A stretch of DNA of 64,000 nucleotides from Corylus avellana (GCF_901000735.1 NC_081543.1:12907369-12971368); one strand, 5' to 3'; counted from the first letter of the stretch, positions 33,111 to 46,357 are shown. The notes: a model not told the origin generated them from the letters alone. Translations and numbers: made by a program.

Positions 33111-35893
33111 TATTTGTGTGTGTTCGAGAGAGAGAGACAAAAGCAAAAACAATAATATTCTGTAATTTGTAAAGGTGAAACACCTGAGAGAGTTCAGACC
33201 ATAATGCACAATGCACTTGTCACGGGCCATGGCAACCTAATTTCGTTCACACTTCACATGTGTTACTTGCTTCTCTTTGGTTTTTTTCTTTTTTTTTTTT
33301 TTGATCTCCAAGATGTCATAGGATTCCTAATAGTTCACGAATTGTAGTACATTGTCAAATCATTCCTTATCCTAAATGAAGAGGAAAAGAAACAGGCAAG
33401 GAGACGAAAATATCATTAAATATGATTTACCTTCTCTATTTATAATAATGATGTCTTAACTGTTTATCGCGGATTATTCCACAAATGACCATTCCCGAAG
33501 TGACTTGTCCCACATTCTCCCATTTTTCATCTTGTCTCTTGCTTTATGTTTGGAAATCAGGAGGTTATCATGGCAATTGACTAAGTGGTGAGGAGAGTGG
33601 ATTTTGAGGATTAAAGATTTGGTGAACTCAGGCAGATGTGTTGATACATAGGTGAGATGGGCTTTTGGTTATAGGCCCAAGAAAAAGGATGAAAAATTAT
33701 GAATTTAATTGTTTAATTAATATTCTAATATAAACCAACCCTATATATATATATTTTTTAACAAAGAATATTTTTTCCTACGTAAATTATAAATATAACG
33801 AGAAAATACAATTGAATAAGGAGTTAAGGAAAATAATCAGATATAGTATAATAGTATAGTACTTGGAAACATTAAAGAGGTGGGTAAAGGTTTTAAGCTG
33901 AGTGTATAGAAGTTTGAAATTGACTAGGCTTTTTATTGCTGAATGGGTCTGTCTTCTAGAAAAAGCGATTAATATCCTGTCGAAATTGTGAGACACGTTT
34001 AAGGCATGATACGGAGTGAGGATGACCCACACGAACAAGGTAAAGAGATCACACAAATCTTTCCGCCCTCCTCGGTCTTCATTACAAAGTCAAGAGTGAT
34101 GCACCAAAATAAAAGCATGTCGTTTTATACTAAATAGGAGGACATGTCATTTCCAACAACCTTCACAACACATACACACCAATCTAAACTTTCTTTGATA
34201 TCCTACATGACCACATTATATAACTCCTAAGATTCTTCTTTCACCCCCCATATCTTGCACACTATTGTTTGTTAATGGGTTTTTGGACTTTATTTATTTA
34301 TTTATTTTTAATTTTTTTTAGTTGAAAAGAGTATTGTGATATGAGGTTAAGATAAAAACAGCTTTTGTGTTTTAGATTGTTTTGTTCATCATTTGACAAT
34401 GTTTTTTAGGACAGTTAACAAGGGGATTAAAATTTATAGCAGTTAGCTGCCCAAGCAATGTAAACAACAGCCTGTGGGTCCCATATATGTTATCTCATAT
34501 TAGTTGGGTAGTTAATTGTACGTGGATCTCAATTCTTAAAACAAATGATTCAACACTCTATAAAAGTACTCTCAACTTTATGTTACATCATAATCAATGA
34601 ATAAATTCCACATTATTTTGGTACTTAATTTTTGATAAAAAAAAAAATAATAATCATAATATTTTTCTAATAAAAAAGCAAAAAACACCCTCTTAAAAGT
34701 TTTATAAAACGAACTCAAAATGACTAACAAAATATGACCACTTGTGTATGAAGAAAATCGTCCAAAGAGTGAAATGTTCAAAATGACAAATGTAGGGATT
34801 TGAGACCACATTCTTCTTGAAAATTCATAATATAAACCCAAAAAAAAAAAAAAAAAAAAAAATTATATGTTTCATTGGGAATAAGATTCCCTTAACCAAA
34901 AGAAAAAAGTGTGAGAAATAGTGGGTTTTTGCCTTATAATAGCCGTTGTTTGCGCGTTAAAGACCAACAAAACTTTTAATGTCGACCACACGCTGTTCTT
35001 CCGGCCCTCCCATAATCGCCCACAAAGGATCAAGAATCAATTATCATTCATGACTGCCCCACGGACCAATCCACGGCCATGATTGACCCATGCCAAGGGT
35101 CCCACCCGTACGAAATCCCATTCGCTAAGGAACCGCCTTTCTGACTCATGAGAAATGCAAGAAAAAAAAAAAAAAATAGAAAATATCCAGCCCACCTTGC
35201 GGAGGGCGGCTGACCTACTTTATGATTCCGAGAACCAAGACGCCTCGCTTTCCAACAACCAATGGGAATCCGACACATGTAAAATCGGACAGCCCACCTT
35301 TAACACCCATCCCACACGAGACGGCCACCACGGGACCCACCAGATTGGAAGTTCACCACCCACGGCAAGCGAAGGCTTAACCAAAAAAAAAAAAAAAAAA
35401 AATCTTTCCTAAAATAGAAATTTGTGCAAGTTGGATTCTCAAACATATAAAACAAAAATCTATTTATTCATTTTCCTTATATAGACATTCCCCTATTTTT
35501 CAAGACTTGAGAGTCTGAGTACAACATTGCTAATTGCTTCCCAGTTCCCATTTCCCTACCTCTCTAAAACCCCAAGCACATTTACAATTAAAACAAAAGC
35601 CCCAAAACTTATGTATAATCACCTAAAAAAACCAACCCCTATAGACTTATATATTATATATAGAGAGAGTATTCTTCATCTAAAAAAGTCCTCCACTGAC
35701 TCCACCGTCCACATTTTGCCTTTATTTTTTCACAATTACCAGCTTGTTCACTTCTATTGCTTCTATGTACAGAATACTAAATCCAACGCCAGCCTTTTAC
35801 GAGGCTAAAAAGACTGCGGCCATTGGAGAGGGGCACAGAGGATGATGATATGTGCCTCCAGTAGTAGAGTAATTAGAAGAAATTATTTAGTGC

Positions 35894-38002
35894 TTAGTAT
35901 CCCATGATTACTCCCATTGGGGCACGGTGTGGGATTCCCTTTCTACGCCTCGCCGTCCGGTAATTGATGGTAGGAGGCGGCGTCTGGGGAGTGAAGCTCT
36001 GGAATTTTCTCTTCCCTTGGCCATGATGGCTGCTGCTGGAATGGGATTCCTCTGAGTCTGACGCCAGAGCCGCCGAGTGCTTCTTTCTCTTCTGGAAAGT
36101 CTTAGATGTCCCAACAATCTGCAACTAAGAATTATAACATTAATAACACCCAACAAAAATACACAGACAAGGGCTAATTACAAAATTGCAAAAAGTAGTT
36201 GGAAAATGTGGTAACCACAGAGAATTGACAGGGAAATTGCGATGAACCACACCTACAAAAGCCTGTTTAATTCTTGTGGTTCACATTATCTTAGCAACCA
36301 AGGCCAATGCAAAGTCAAAAGTCAACCCATTTCAACCAATCGTAAGAAAACACAACATTGTGACGGTTTGCTAACATTTACTTTTTTCCTGATAATCTTT
36401 TTTTTCCCATTTACTTTCCCGACCGTTTCTTACCGGCCAAACGGTGTGAGAAATAGTGGAAAAAATTGAAGGGATGGGGGACATTGTGACGGTAAAGTAA
36501 ATACCTTGCAACCGAGAGAGCAGAAGCGGAAAGAGTCAAGGAGGCTGCGCTCGCAGACCTCACAGGTGTTGGTGACGCCTTTGCCGGGCCTAGGCTGAGG
36601 GCGCTCGTTCAAGAAGACGACTCTGGCGCTGTTGATAACGTAGGTCTGGACCCCAGTGATGTCCAAAACTTTCTGAATCTCTGAGACCCTTATCACATCA
36701 TGGTATGAGGACCTTCTTATCTGTGTCACCAAATACAGCAAACCCATTAGAAATTCATGATTTTCGGCTGATCAAAAATGGAAAACAAAGAAAGACCCAT
36801 GTGAAATTTGTGACCCATGAGCATGAAAAATGGGAACTTTTTGAAGTTACTCAGTTATTTGATCTGTTTGGATGCTGAGAAAATGCAAGAACAGGAAATT
36901 TTAAGGCTTGGGAAAGTAGAGGCTCACCCAATTGAGACAATCGAATCGAATTTCATAGGCTTAAATGAAAAAGGATGAAAACTTTATCTTTGACCCCCAT
37001 TTTTCTCAGAAAGAAGGCAAATCTTGAAGATTTAATGGGGAGAAATAATCAAACTTACTCAAGAAAGGAAAAAGGCTGGGTAATTCAAAAGCTAAAAATT
37101 CCCCCAAAAAGGAATTGAAACAGGGGAACCTGTAGTTCCGAGAAAGGAAAAGACTGAACTTTGAAAAAGAATCATTCAAAGAACAGGACCCAAATATGGC
37201 ATCAAGAAATTTGACAACAATGAACGGAACCCAGATACCAAAATAGGATGCTAAATCTATGAATTAAGAAGCTACAAATTTTACCTGAATAGCATGGTGG
37301 TCCTTGTGGTAGGCGAGGCAGAGAGAGCAGAGAGCACCGTTCATGCAATCCAAGCAGTACATGTTGCATTCACTCTTGTGGGAATCCGCGTGTAACTTGC
37401 ATTGAACAAAGAAGCTCTCTTTGAGCAAAGGCTTCAGCCACGGCGGCCACCTGTTGTCCTCGTCATCAGGGCCTCCAGCACCCTATCAAAAAAACCAACA
37501 TGTTAGAGAAGAAAACCAAGTATTACACGCAGACACAGATAGAAACAATCATAGGAGTAACAATCTTGAATAAGGAACAAAAATCCATAGATACCCAATT
37601 CAAGAAAACAGAGCACATTCACCAGACCCAGAAGAGAAAGACCAAAGTAAAACAAAAAACCAAGAAAACCCCAAGAAGTACAAAACCCAGAAAGCGGAAA
37701 TCGTTGGAGTAGAAATCTTGAATACAAACTAAAATCCACCCGCACCCAATTCAAGAAAAAACAGAGCGCATTGACCAGACCGAGAAGAAAAAAAAAGATT
37801 CCAAGAAAAAGTGAAAGAAAGTAGAAGACAGTGGTTGTAGAATAATTCACCTATTCAAGAAGTAGAAATCTTGAATAGAAAGATGAGATTTATCAGTACC
37901 AAATTCAAGAAAAACTAAGCACATTCAGCTGAGCCAGAAGAAAAAGAAAGAAAAGAAGAGAAAAAAAAAACAATAGAACAAGCCAACAAGGTTTTATACC
38001 AT
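35894..38002 (-). CDS. PLATZ zinc-dependent DNA-binding protein (four exons)
   Basis: Exons in transcript order are 38002-38000 (only the ATG), 37482-37285, 36720-36505 and 36118-35894. All introns (517, 564 and 386 bp) are GT-AG and in phase 0. The product is 213 residues, usual for the family. The N-terminus reads [20 protein letters not shown]. The PLATZ zinc region shows C-x2-H (CKLH), then [13 protein letters not shown] and HKDHH. The second cluster is [19 protein letters not shown] (C-x2-C-x10-C-x3-C). Between them is the conserved [18 protein letters not shown]...[18 protein letters not shown] block. The tail is Ser/Lys-rich with a basic patch ([12 protein letters not shown]) that could be a nuclear signal. 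PLATZ proteins bind A/T-rich DNA; some act with RNA polymerase III. The start is chosen because ATG directly joins exon 2 in frame. Confidence 0.93.
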
Positions 38003-38260
38003 GATCCTCCGGTTCTTGGGTTTGATTTCCCGGACAGCGGTTTCTTGATTTTCGATCGCCAGCTTGAAAAAAAACAGAGGTGCTCTGTTTGTTTCTTGAA
38101 TCTTTCTGTCTTTCTCAAAATGCGCAAACACAGAGAAAAAAGGAGCGAAATTCAGAGAGTGTCACCGTTAGTTCTTAAAGAGCGAGAAAGCAAGCGAGAG
38201 AGATAGAGAGAAGAGGTTCTTGAGAGCTAGTGAGGAGGCAGAGAGCGAAGGAGTTCTTGT
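38003..38260 (-). promoter_or_regulatory. Likely 5' leader of the PLATZ gene
   Basis: On the minus strand this is CT-rich with TCTCTCTATCTCTCTCGCTT-type runs, as in many plant leaders. The frame upstream of the ATG is open for about 19 codons but lacks an earlier in-frame ATG nearby. The transcription start is not determined; a further minus-strand open frame at 38168-38419 is probably leader or promoter. Confidence 0.4.
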
Positions 38261-39950
38261 AGAGAGTGGTCGATGGTGTTTACAATGTGAGAAAGTGGAG
38301 AGAGAGAGAAGGGTCGTTCTTATCTTCACAAAGTCTACAGCCAAACCTAGCTCCGAACCTGAACCTACAACCGAACCCAAACCACATTGTAAGAGATCCG
38401 TTGGGTGCAAGGAACCCACCTCTTTCTTTCCTTTTTATTTCCTTTCATTTTCATGCTCTCTTTGGTCTTATCATTATTTCTTTTTTTTCAATTTTCTTAT
38501 TGGATTAAAAAATTGAGTATGCTTTTTGAGGTCATCGATGACAAGCGATTAACATGTTTATTTAACACTAATGATTTGTTTTAGTTGTGTTTAGGGCACA
38601 CCATTTTCCATTATTTTTTTAAGTTGTTAATTAGATTTAGACCCACATTATTATTACTCATTCTATGGTTTGTTTAGTTCACATACTTTGAGGTGTACTG
38701 TCCCTTGTCCTAATCCAAAGTCCAAACCTGTCCAATTGTTTATTTTGGATTTTAATCAATGCTCTCCCAAATATCACCTAATATCCACATCCTACGGAGC
38801 TTGTTTTGTCTCTATATTTGAGCTCAATTGATAATCTCAGAATAAATAAATAATTAAATAAAAATGAGCTCCACTGATTAAGCTTAGAATTATTTTTTAT
38901 TTATTGTGAAAAAAAGGTAATGCTACTAAACCCTGAGATAAAAGTAGAATATTGGTGTGGTTTTCTTAAATAAATGTTTTGTTGTGTCATAAGATAAAAA
39001 TTGTATTTTTACGAGTTTTTTTAAGGTGCTTTATGTTTTGAATTGTTTGTTAATATTTTTGTTTTAAAAAATAGAAAATGAAGAGTTTAAGAACCAAGCC
39101 TTTTTTTTGGGGGGGGGGGTGTCACTACTAAAGAAAATGGGGAATAAATGATCCTATTGTTAACCCACAAGAACTTGATTTAGTAATTAACTTTTAAGAT
39201 TAAATTAAAGCTAAAATGCAAGTGGAAAGTTCATGGAGTTGAGAATTTGGAAGCAATAGGGCAAATTGGTTGTCAAAACCTAATTGAGTTTGGTATTATT
39301 AATGGGACTGACTTCAGATGTAGGAAGAAATGGGGCAAATTGGTTGTCAAACCTAATACAATTTGGTACTCATTAATGGACTAATGGTTTTTTATTTCTC
39401 ATCTCATTTAGGAAGGGTTTCACATTTCAACAATGCTTTGTTAGGTTTACAACATAAAAGATTACTTTATCAATTTATTAAAAAAAAAAAAAGAAAAAAA
39501 AAAAAGGTATTGAGACATGTACACTAAACAGAATTTTCTTACAAATTATATTGAAATAATTTTTTCAAATTCAATCTATTAAATTGACTTTTATCCTTAA
39601 AAGATGTTCTATTCAAAATGCATTTGTAAATCATATACTTTAGACCGATATTAGTTTGGGAGAAAACTTTGCCCTATGTACAAGGGTTCTGACAAGATGG
39701 TGTCGATCTTGATTTTAATATTTTGGGTTTAGTATCTAGCTGTTACCTATAAATAATCAATATAAAGTGTCTCAAATTTAAATTTAAATTTTAATTTAGA
39801 TTCAAATGTTAACAATCAATAATTGTAAAACAAAAAATGTTATAAAATAGATTGAATATATAATTTCTTCCGTTGGTTGGTAAGTAGTAGGATAGAGAGA
39901 CAAACTCATTAACCAATTTTCACATATTTGACGGAAGATAAGTGTTATTT

Positions 39951-40115
39951 AGTAGACTACTATATAACTATCATATGACTGTGATAATGTGACAGTATAA
40001 ATCAAACCTTGATATATATATTTTTTACACGTCCTTATTGATCCAAAGATAGATTTTCACTCACATCATTCCAATTGTTTGACAGTTATATAACAGTATA
40101 TTAAGTAGCAATACT
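39951..40115. mobile_element. MITE family B copy
   Basis: From GTGTTATTTAGTAGACTACT to AACAGTATATTAAGTAGCAA, with the family core CCTTATTGATCCAAAGAT. Confidence 0.65.
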
Positions 40116-42247
40116 CAGAAATGAAATAACTCTTAGAACAAGGATGATCCTATGACAAATTGAACTTCCACTAATAAACTCACAAAAAAATTGGCTATCA
40201 CATATATTTTTGCTTTAAAAACACAGAAAAAAAGTGTTAATTATTAAAATTCAAGATAGAAGAAAAAATTTTGGTAGAAAAATAAATCCCATGTGGTTCA
40301 TGTTTAATAGGATTAACCGACTATTGACACATATCACAATATTTTCCCATCAATCATTATTGGCTATAGTGAAAGAATTATCTTTCAAGTTGATCAATGA
40401 CTTGATGAAAGACCAAAAAGCTCATTAGTGCTCAAACCAACACGGTAAACTGCCATAGTTGTCAAGATTTGTTTCCCTTCTCAATTTGTACTCTTGATAA
40501 GGCATTGTTTTATTGGCTAAATACATTACATGGCTTTCGTCATCATGTAGAAGGCGACATACACAAAATGGATGCTTGTTATGACCAAATTACCTATATG
40601 ATTGCCCTTCTGACCAAATACAAGGAAAAATAACAAAGAAAAGAAGAAAAGAGAGCATGGGTTGGCTGCTTTTTGATGCTACATATATACCAAATATTCA
40701 AGACAAATTAGAAAGAATGTGTCTTGGATAATTGGATTAGATTGTATAGATATGGGATGGGATTCGGTTAACTCTATATTTGATCATTGCTAATTGATCC
40801 GATTATAGTGTGGTTTGACGCTAAATCACGCAGCCTCCATTTCTTTTTGGAATTTAGGGATTGAATATGCCATGAATACATTCATCTTTCTTATTTTGAA
40901 CCATTATGTTGTAGCAAAAAAAAAAAAAAATTTTTTACTTGGAACTTTTGTAGTAGGCTAGGGGTTGAATCTGAACTTACCATATATGGAAGAAAAACCA
41001 TTAATCTCCAAAAGGCAGATGGTGAAAATTTGAGTACAATTTTACAAATCAGAACTATCAAATCACTTGTTATTCTAAAAATTCATGCTCAATAAAAATA
41101 ATAAATTTAATTATTTAATTAATATTCTAACATTTTTCCTCCTATGTAGGCTCAAACTCTCATTTAGTAAGCGAGACACAAAATGTGAAATATTCAATTG
41201 AAGAAAAGAGTTTTCTTCCAAATTAAGTTAAAGAGAATTCCTTTAACTAAGTTTATATAATTGTCATATATCTCTTATCATGTGAGAAACACGTTTTTTT
41301 TTTTTTTAAACAACATTATAAGAGTTGGAGAATCTATAATTGAAATGAGAGGTGAATTACAACGGCACGATCAAAATGAGGACATCTGCTATGATACTTG
41401 TTAAATTACATTATTACACTACTTATCTCAAAAGCTTAAACCAACAGAAAATAATAACTTTAATCATTTAATTAATATTCTAATAAAAACCACAATCCAA
41501 TACTCCAATATTTGGTAGAAGATTGAGGGTAATGAGAAGAATAGATCAACTAGAGTAGAACCCATTTTCTTGCCAATTAATATAAGATATACCAAATCAA
41601 GAAGTTGATGAATAAGTTAAATAACAAGATATGACACATTGCATCTCAAGACCAACTGTTGATCCTCATTGATTGAATTAGATAGCTAAGAATGATTCAT
41701 TCCTCTCGTACCAATCAAAACCTGTTGTTAATTTAAAAGTTGTGGTTGTTTGATAGTTCCATGAACCGGACGTGATGGATTTTGACCAAAATTCAGTATA
41801 GGTTTTGTCCTAGTTAGGTGATCAGTCTTGGGTTTAGCTTATTTTATTGAATCCGTCGTTTTAGGGGGAAAAAATTATGATACTGATGTTTCTAGTATTT
41901 CATTAAGAATATTTTTTCCTTATTATTTTTATTATTATTACAATTACATTTGTTTAGGTTTTATAGGTTTTATGTTGGCTAATTCAATGTCAAAACTAAG
42001 TTGTAAATAATTTTAGGTTTAGTGGTTAAATTGGGACGTTGTCGTTCACGAGCCCAGTTGATAGCCTTTCGAATGTGGTTTTCAAGCATTTTAATATAAT
42101 TTAGATCAAAGAGTTTCGGTTGCAGTCTTAGACGGAGAAGGTTCAAACAAAGGTTTTCATACTTTAGAAATTCAAGCTCGTTAGAACTCGCATCAAGTTT
42201 GAACAAGAAAGAAGTACAATGATTTACAAACCTACCTGAGAGTTTCG

Positions 42248-42461
42248 GTCGAACGACCGTTTGAACAAAATTCTAACGGAAGTGTTTCACAAGAGCTACA
42301 AAGTAGCTTCATCACAAGCCACTTGAAGAATGTTCGAACACGATATTGATTGGGATAGATCCGAGAGTCTCGGTTGTAACTCTAGTCGTACCATGTTCGA
42401 ACACCACTAACTAAAAAATTGTGAAACCTGTGTTCGAACATGCTACCAACTTGTTCAAACA
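42248..42461. repeat. Cluster of TGTTCGAACA palindromes
   Basis: The perfect 10-bp palindrome TGTTCGAACA is at 42331, 42394 and 42431, a one-base variant TGTTCAAACA at 42452, and a CGGTCG-AA-CGACCG inverted repeat at 42248-42261. Repeats of GAGAGT(T/C)TCGGT lie near 42240 and 42364. It is probably part of an unidentified old element. Confidence 0.6.
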
Positions 42462-42666
42462 TCGTTGCATTAGATTGTGTTTTTCAAAAATTGACTTTCA
42501 CCTAAATCTCATTTTTCTTTTTTCTCTGGGCCAAATTATCTTTTTGCATGATTTTCATAAGACCACGAGGCTAAATTTTGTGAGCTAAGAGAGAATCATG
42601 CATCCCTACACAACTAATTAAATCATACTTATAATCGTTTATCTTACAAAAAAGATAAAATAGACT

Positions 42667-42847
42667 AGGAGTAATGCTAGGAAGCTTTTTTTTTTTTATC
42701 ATTTTTTATTCTCTTAAAGTTGATGTGGCTTTTAAAATTACCATTAGATCAAAATTTAAGTACATTCATCTAAAATTTAGTAGTGATTTTAAAAGCCAAA
42801 TCAACTTTAAGAAGATAAAAAGATGGTTCCTAACATTAGTATTACTC
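42667..42847. mobile_element. MITE family A copy (well preserved)
   Basis: From AGGAGTAATGCTAGGAAGC to CTAACATTAGTATTACTC, with long complementary arms AAAGTTGATGTGGCTTTTAA / TTTAAAAGCCAAATCAACTT. The best-preserved copy for defining the family. Confidence 0.75.
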
Positions 42848-43116
42848 ATAAATTAGTATATTATGTATTGAGACTAATATATTAACAAAACTTGAACATG
42901 AAAAAATTGATTAATAATTTTACAGCTCAAAAACCTAAAAAAGTCATTTTAAAATTTTAAAATAAAAAATTATTTTATTATTTTATAAAACTAATAAAGC
43001 CCATTTTAACTTTTTGACTTAGGCTTGAATTTTCCGCCCTCCCTAGCAGCACTCATTATCAATTTTCCTGGGAAGCATTCAGTTTGTCCTATACCTCAAA
43101 TTCATCCCAAATTTAG

Positions 43117-43343
43117 ATCCTGTTTGAAATTGCGTTTGAAAAATAAAGTATTTAAGTCAAAAAGAACTTTGGGGCAAAAACTTAATTTTTAAATTTTTGT
43201 TAAAAGTGTTTTTTGGCCATTTTTAAGTTTTTTGTACTCTTAAAAACTAATTTTTATACCAAATGAGTACTTTTTCTTCGAACAAACTTTTTGAGTGTTA
43301 AAAGCACTTTTAGGCCCTTCAAACGCAATCTGAAACAAGCCCT
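43117..43343. mobile_element. MITE family C copy
   Basis: From ATCCTGTTTGAAATTGCGTT to AAACGCAATCTGAAACAAGC; a near-complete fold-back with AAGTCAAAAAGAACTTT / AAACTTTTTGAGTG arms. Confidence 0.7.
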
Positions 43344-43345
43344 TA

Positions 43346-43530
43346 GAGTTTGTTAGGAATTGCGTATGAGAAATAGAGCTTTTAAGTTAAAAAAAAAAAA
43401 AAAAAAAACGCTTTTTGGCTATTTTAGGCTTTTTAGATCTTTAAAAGTGTTTTCAATTTTTTTTACCAAATAAGTATTTTTTCTTAAACACACTTTTATA
43501 CCCCTCAAACGCACTCTCAAACAAACCATT
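43346..43530. mobile_element. MITE family C copy, adjacent to the previous one
   Basis: From GAGTTTGTTAGGAATTGCGT to AAACGCACTCTCAAACAAAC. It lies head-to-tail with the preceding copy, separated by a few bases, and its interior has been shortened. Confidence 0.65.
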
Positions 43531-43680
43531 AGTAAAGGAGTTTACAATTTGATCTTGGATAATATAGCACTTAATGATGAACATTAGGGTAGACAAAAAA
43601 AATTATTAATTAATGAAATTCAACTAATTATTAAGTTTTCAAGACTTACGTTACGAAAATGATATTCTTTAAGTGCACAC

Positions 43681-43692
43681 ACGTACACACAT

Positions 43693-43741
<49 letters not shown>
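43681..43741. repeat. Compound (AC)n(TA)n microsatellite
   Basis: ACACAC units change into about 19 TA units; likely length-polymorphic. Confidence 0.9.
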
Positions 43742-43743
<2 letters not shown>

Positions 43744-44703
43744 TGAAGAGCAATTATATCGTTTTCTTGTGATGCACATACACTTGTATATTTTAAAAGT
43801 AGGGGTCATTTTCTATTGAGTTTTTAATTAAAGTAATGAAGGTATTACACTTTTCTAATGGTATCACTATCGTCCACACAATCGAGCATAGCCCATGCAC
43901 AAACCGTGATGAATTATGATACCGATGACTCTCTTAAATGTTAAATGGCAACATAATTAACCAATATTTCTCTAAATAATTAATCACATAACGATTTATT
44001 ATGGCATGTTCGGGTAGAAAAGTAAATACGATCATCATATTATATATGAGAGGCAAATTTGATTGCCACATCACATATTTTCACCCAAACAATTAACCCA
44101 ACAAAAGCCATGCCATTTTGCAAAAGCCAATTTTGCAAAAAGGACCTCTGAAACTCATGCTTGGGTGGAGGAGCATCCTAGCTGCATATCAGATATAGTT
44201 ATTTTAGAGCAGATGGCTCTATCTTTGTAAGGCTTAGGCCTGTTTTTCCATTTTATTTGAATGAAGAGATTACCATTTCAAAAAAAAAAAACCAAAAGCC
44301 ATGCCATCACGTTTGGTCAAGGTCTATGAGCAGCCATTTAATTGGACATTATTGATACAACTTAGAAATTATCGCAAAAACTTGATTAGCTCAAGTTAAA
44401 AGTGAGAAACTTGTTCAAAATTGACCCCAAATTCTTAGAACATGTGAATTTTGTATGCATTTTTAATAGAGCATGCATGTGAGAATTAATCACATATGCT
44501 TTTTGGAGATATATTAGTTTAATAAACTAAGTTTAAAGAAATTTTTTCAACTTAATTTAAAGAAAACTTTGTCCAAACTAGTTATTTGATGCTTTACAAG
44601 AGGTACAAACTTGTTGATATTTTAGTTCTCTTGAAAAAAATGAAATGAAATAGAGGAGAAATTCTAAAAGTACAAAATAAAAAATAAAAAATTCCCGACA
44701 GAT

Positions 44704-44807
44704 GCGGAACTAGCATTTATAGTTTGTTAAAAAAAAAAAAATCTAAGACCATTTTTTTAAAATTTTGGGAAACGTGGGGCTTGGGGGGCTTCCCCATGTA
44801 GTTCCGC
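44704..44807. repeat. Short element bounded by GCGGAACTA / TAGTTCCGC
   Basis: Perfect 9-bp inverted repeats at 44704-44712 and 44799-44807 enclose an A/T-rich then G-rich stretch. It resembles a decayed transposon fragment; the family is not identified. The G/C-richer 44820-44980 after it is also unassigned. Confidence 0.35.
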
Positions 44808-45639
44808 CCCTAAGGCACCCTTCAAGCTGGGGGCCGATAGCCTCTAGAGAAGAGGCCCACCCAACGATGTTGTTCTCATTTGTTGACGGACACAATTTAG
44901 TCCGAGAGGTAAATGGGCCTTGTTAAGCTCGAGGGCTGAACCGGCCCGATATGGCTTGAGGCTCAAGTAAATTCTTGGTAAATTGTATCACCACCCAATA
45001 TAAAAGTTGAGGGCCACTAAATAAATTTCTCATTAATTAATCATATCTAGGTCCTTATCTCAAGTTGGGGAAGAGTTGAGGAGGTTAGAGTTGTGTTAGG
45101 CTACACCTATAGAAAAGAATTTTGTACAGCCTAATAAATAAACAGAAGTAAGGTAGTATTGCCCCAGAGTTTTTATATTGTATGTAATTGGGTGAGGTTA
45201 ATTAATTTGGTACTAAAAAAAAGGCATCTACTTTTTCTTTGAAGGCATGAAGTGGGTGGTCCACGACTTCATTCTACTTAGTGATGAACTAAAAGATAAA
45301 ACCAAAGATACAAAGAATAGACATATTCAACTATGGTTTTAAATGCATTAAAGAAAGAAAGAAGAATAAAATTGACATCCAAGTTCCTACCTACAACATA
45401 GAACAATTATTTCTCATGCAGTTTTTCATCCTGCCATTTTCGACTGAGAGGAAGGAAATTTAGTGAGGGATGTTCTTTTTTGAAAAAGATATGTAAAGTT
45501 TGATCCATGCATAAGAGATATAAGATAATGTTAATATATTAAATAAATGATCAAAATACATTTTTTTTTTTTACAAGTTTAAGCTTTGAGATAAGGAGAG
45601 ATTCAATATCTTATGTAAGAAAACTGAATCTCGTCTTCA

Positions 45640-46321
45640 GCATCTAATTAGGATGCGTTCTTAGGTGGCCTTGTGGATTTTGAAGAAGCCTCTAAAGAGG
45701 CCTCCTTGTCAAGATTTGTTTTTCTCTTCGCTTGTAATCCTTCGTTCCTAACTTTGTATATTCGAGAGAAAATTTTGGAATTCAACATCTCCTAATACTC
45801 TCTAAAATTGAACACCGTTCTTGTTTAGGATCCCCAATGTTGATACAGTTGACCACCTCCCTCTAATCCGATCAAGCGTACCTTTAAAAGAAAGACAAAG
45901 AAGGATAACTCTTCGAGGATGTCGGTGGGGTCACTCTGATGCGTAAGTGAGTAGGGTTATATCTGAAAGGACTAGAATAGAGAATGCATAAGATGGAATG
46001 TAATGTGCGTAACTCAGACTTAAAGTTCATGACATTTATAGGATTGCCACAAGGCAAGTAGGTTTGATATGTAAAACATTGAAGGTTGGGGACCCAATGT
46101 GCAAGGTGGTCGATTCTTAGGGATGCATTTCCTTCTTGGTATCCTTACCTTCTACGATGTGGGATCTTTATTAGGGAAAGTAGTTAATGTGAGGGTGACG
46201 TGTGAAACTTGACACGTTATTAAAGTCTCATTAGTGACTTTCAATTTGTTAACCCGCCACACACGTTGCTAATGACATGTCACTAACGGGCTGTCAAAAA
46301 AAATTAATTTTTTTTGTAGTG
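45640..46321. mobile_element. Probable LTR fragment followed by a CACTA-type terminus
   Basis: 45640-46180 is GC-richer, non-coding and resembles plant LTR sequence in texture (GGTGGGGTCACTCTGATGCG). 46190-46321 ends AATTTTTTTTGTAGTG, the reverse complement of the CACTACAAAAA end of CACTA transposons, and is preceded by subterminal-type repeats such as TTAGTGACTTTC and GTCACTAACGGG. Only one terminus was found. Confidence 0.35.
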
Positions 46322-46357
46322 ATATTATATTACTATAACAATTAAGCACTAAACCAC

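Larger units (their letters stand above)
27666..35893. other. Intergenic region, mostly repeats and AT-rich DNA
   Basis: About 8 kb without a convincing gene. Contents listed separately: MITE copies at 28683-28916 and 31253-31424, tandem degenerate repeats at 30676-30870, a promoter-like module at 31736-32060, one possible small secreted-peptide frame at 32943-33110, and a GC-richer patch at 35040-35390 with GGTCCCAC / GGGACCCAC words. The last is the kind of motif bound by TCP factors and has no gene attached. Confidence 0.5.

Noticed and set aside
35155..35412. 85-codon plus-strand frame ending in poly-Lys
   Set aside because: Bounded by A-runs and without family resemblance; likely chance.
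37500..37850. Open frames on both strands within PLATZ intron 1
   Set aside because: They lie in the first intron, are low-complexity (Lys/Gln or Phe/Leu-rich) and match no family.
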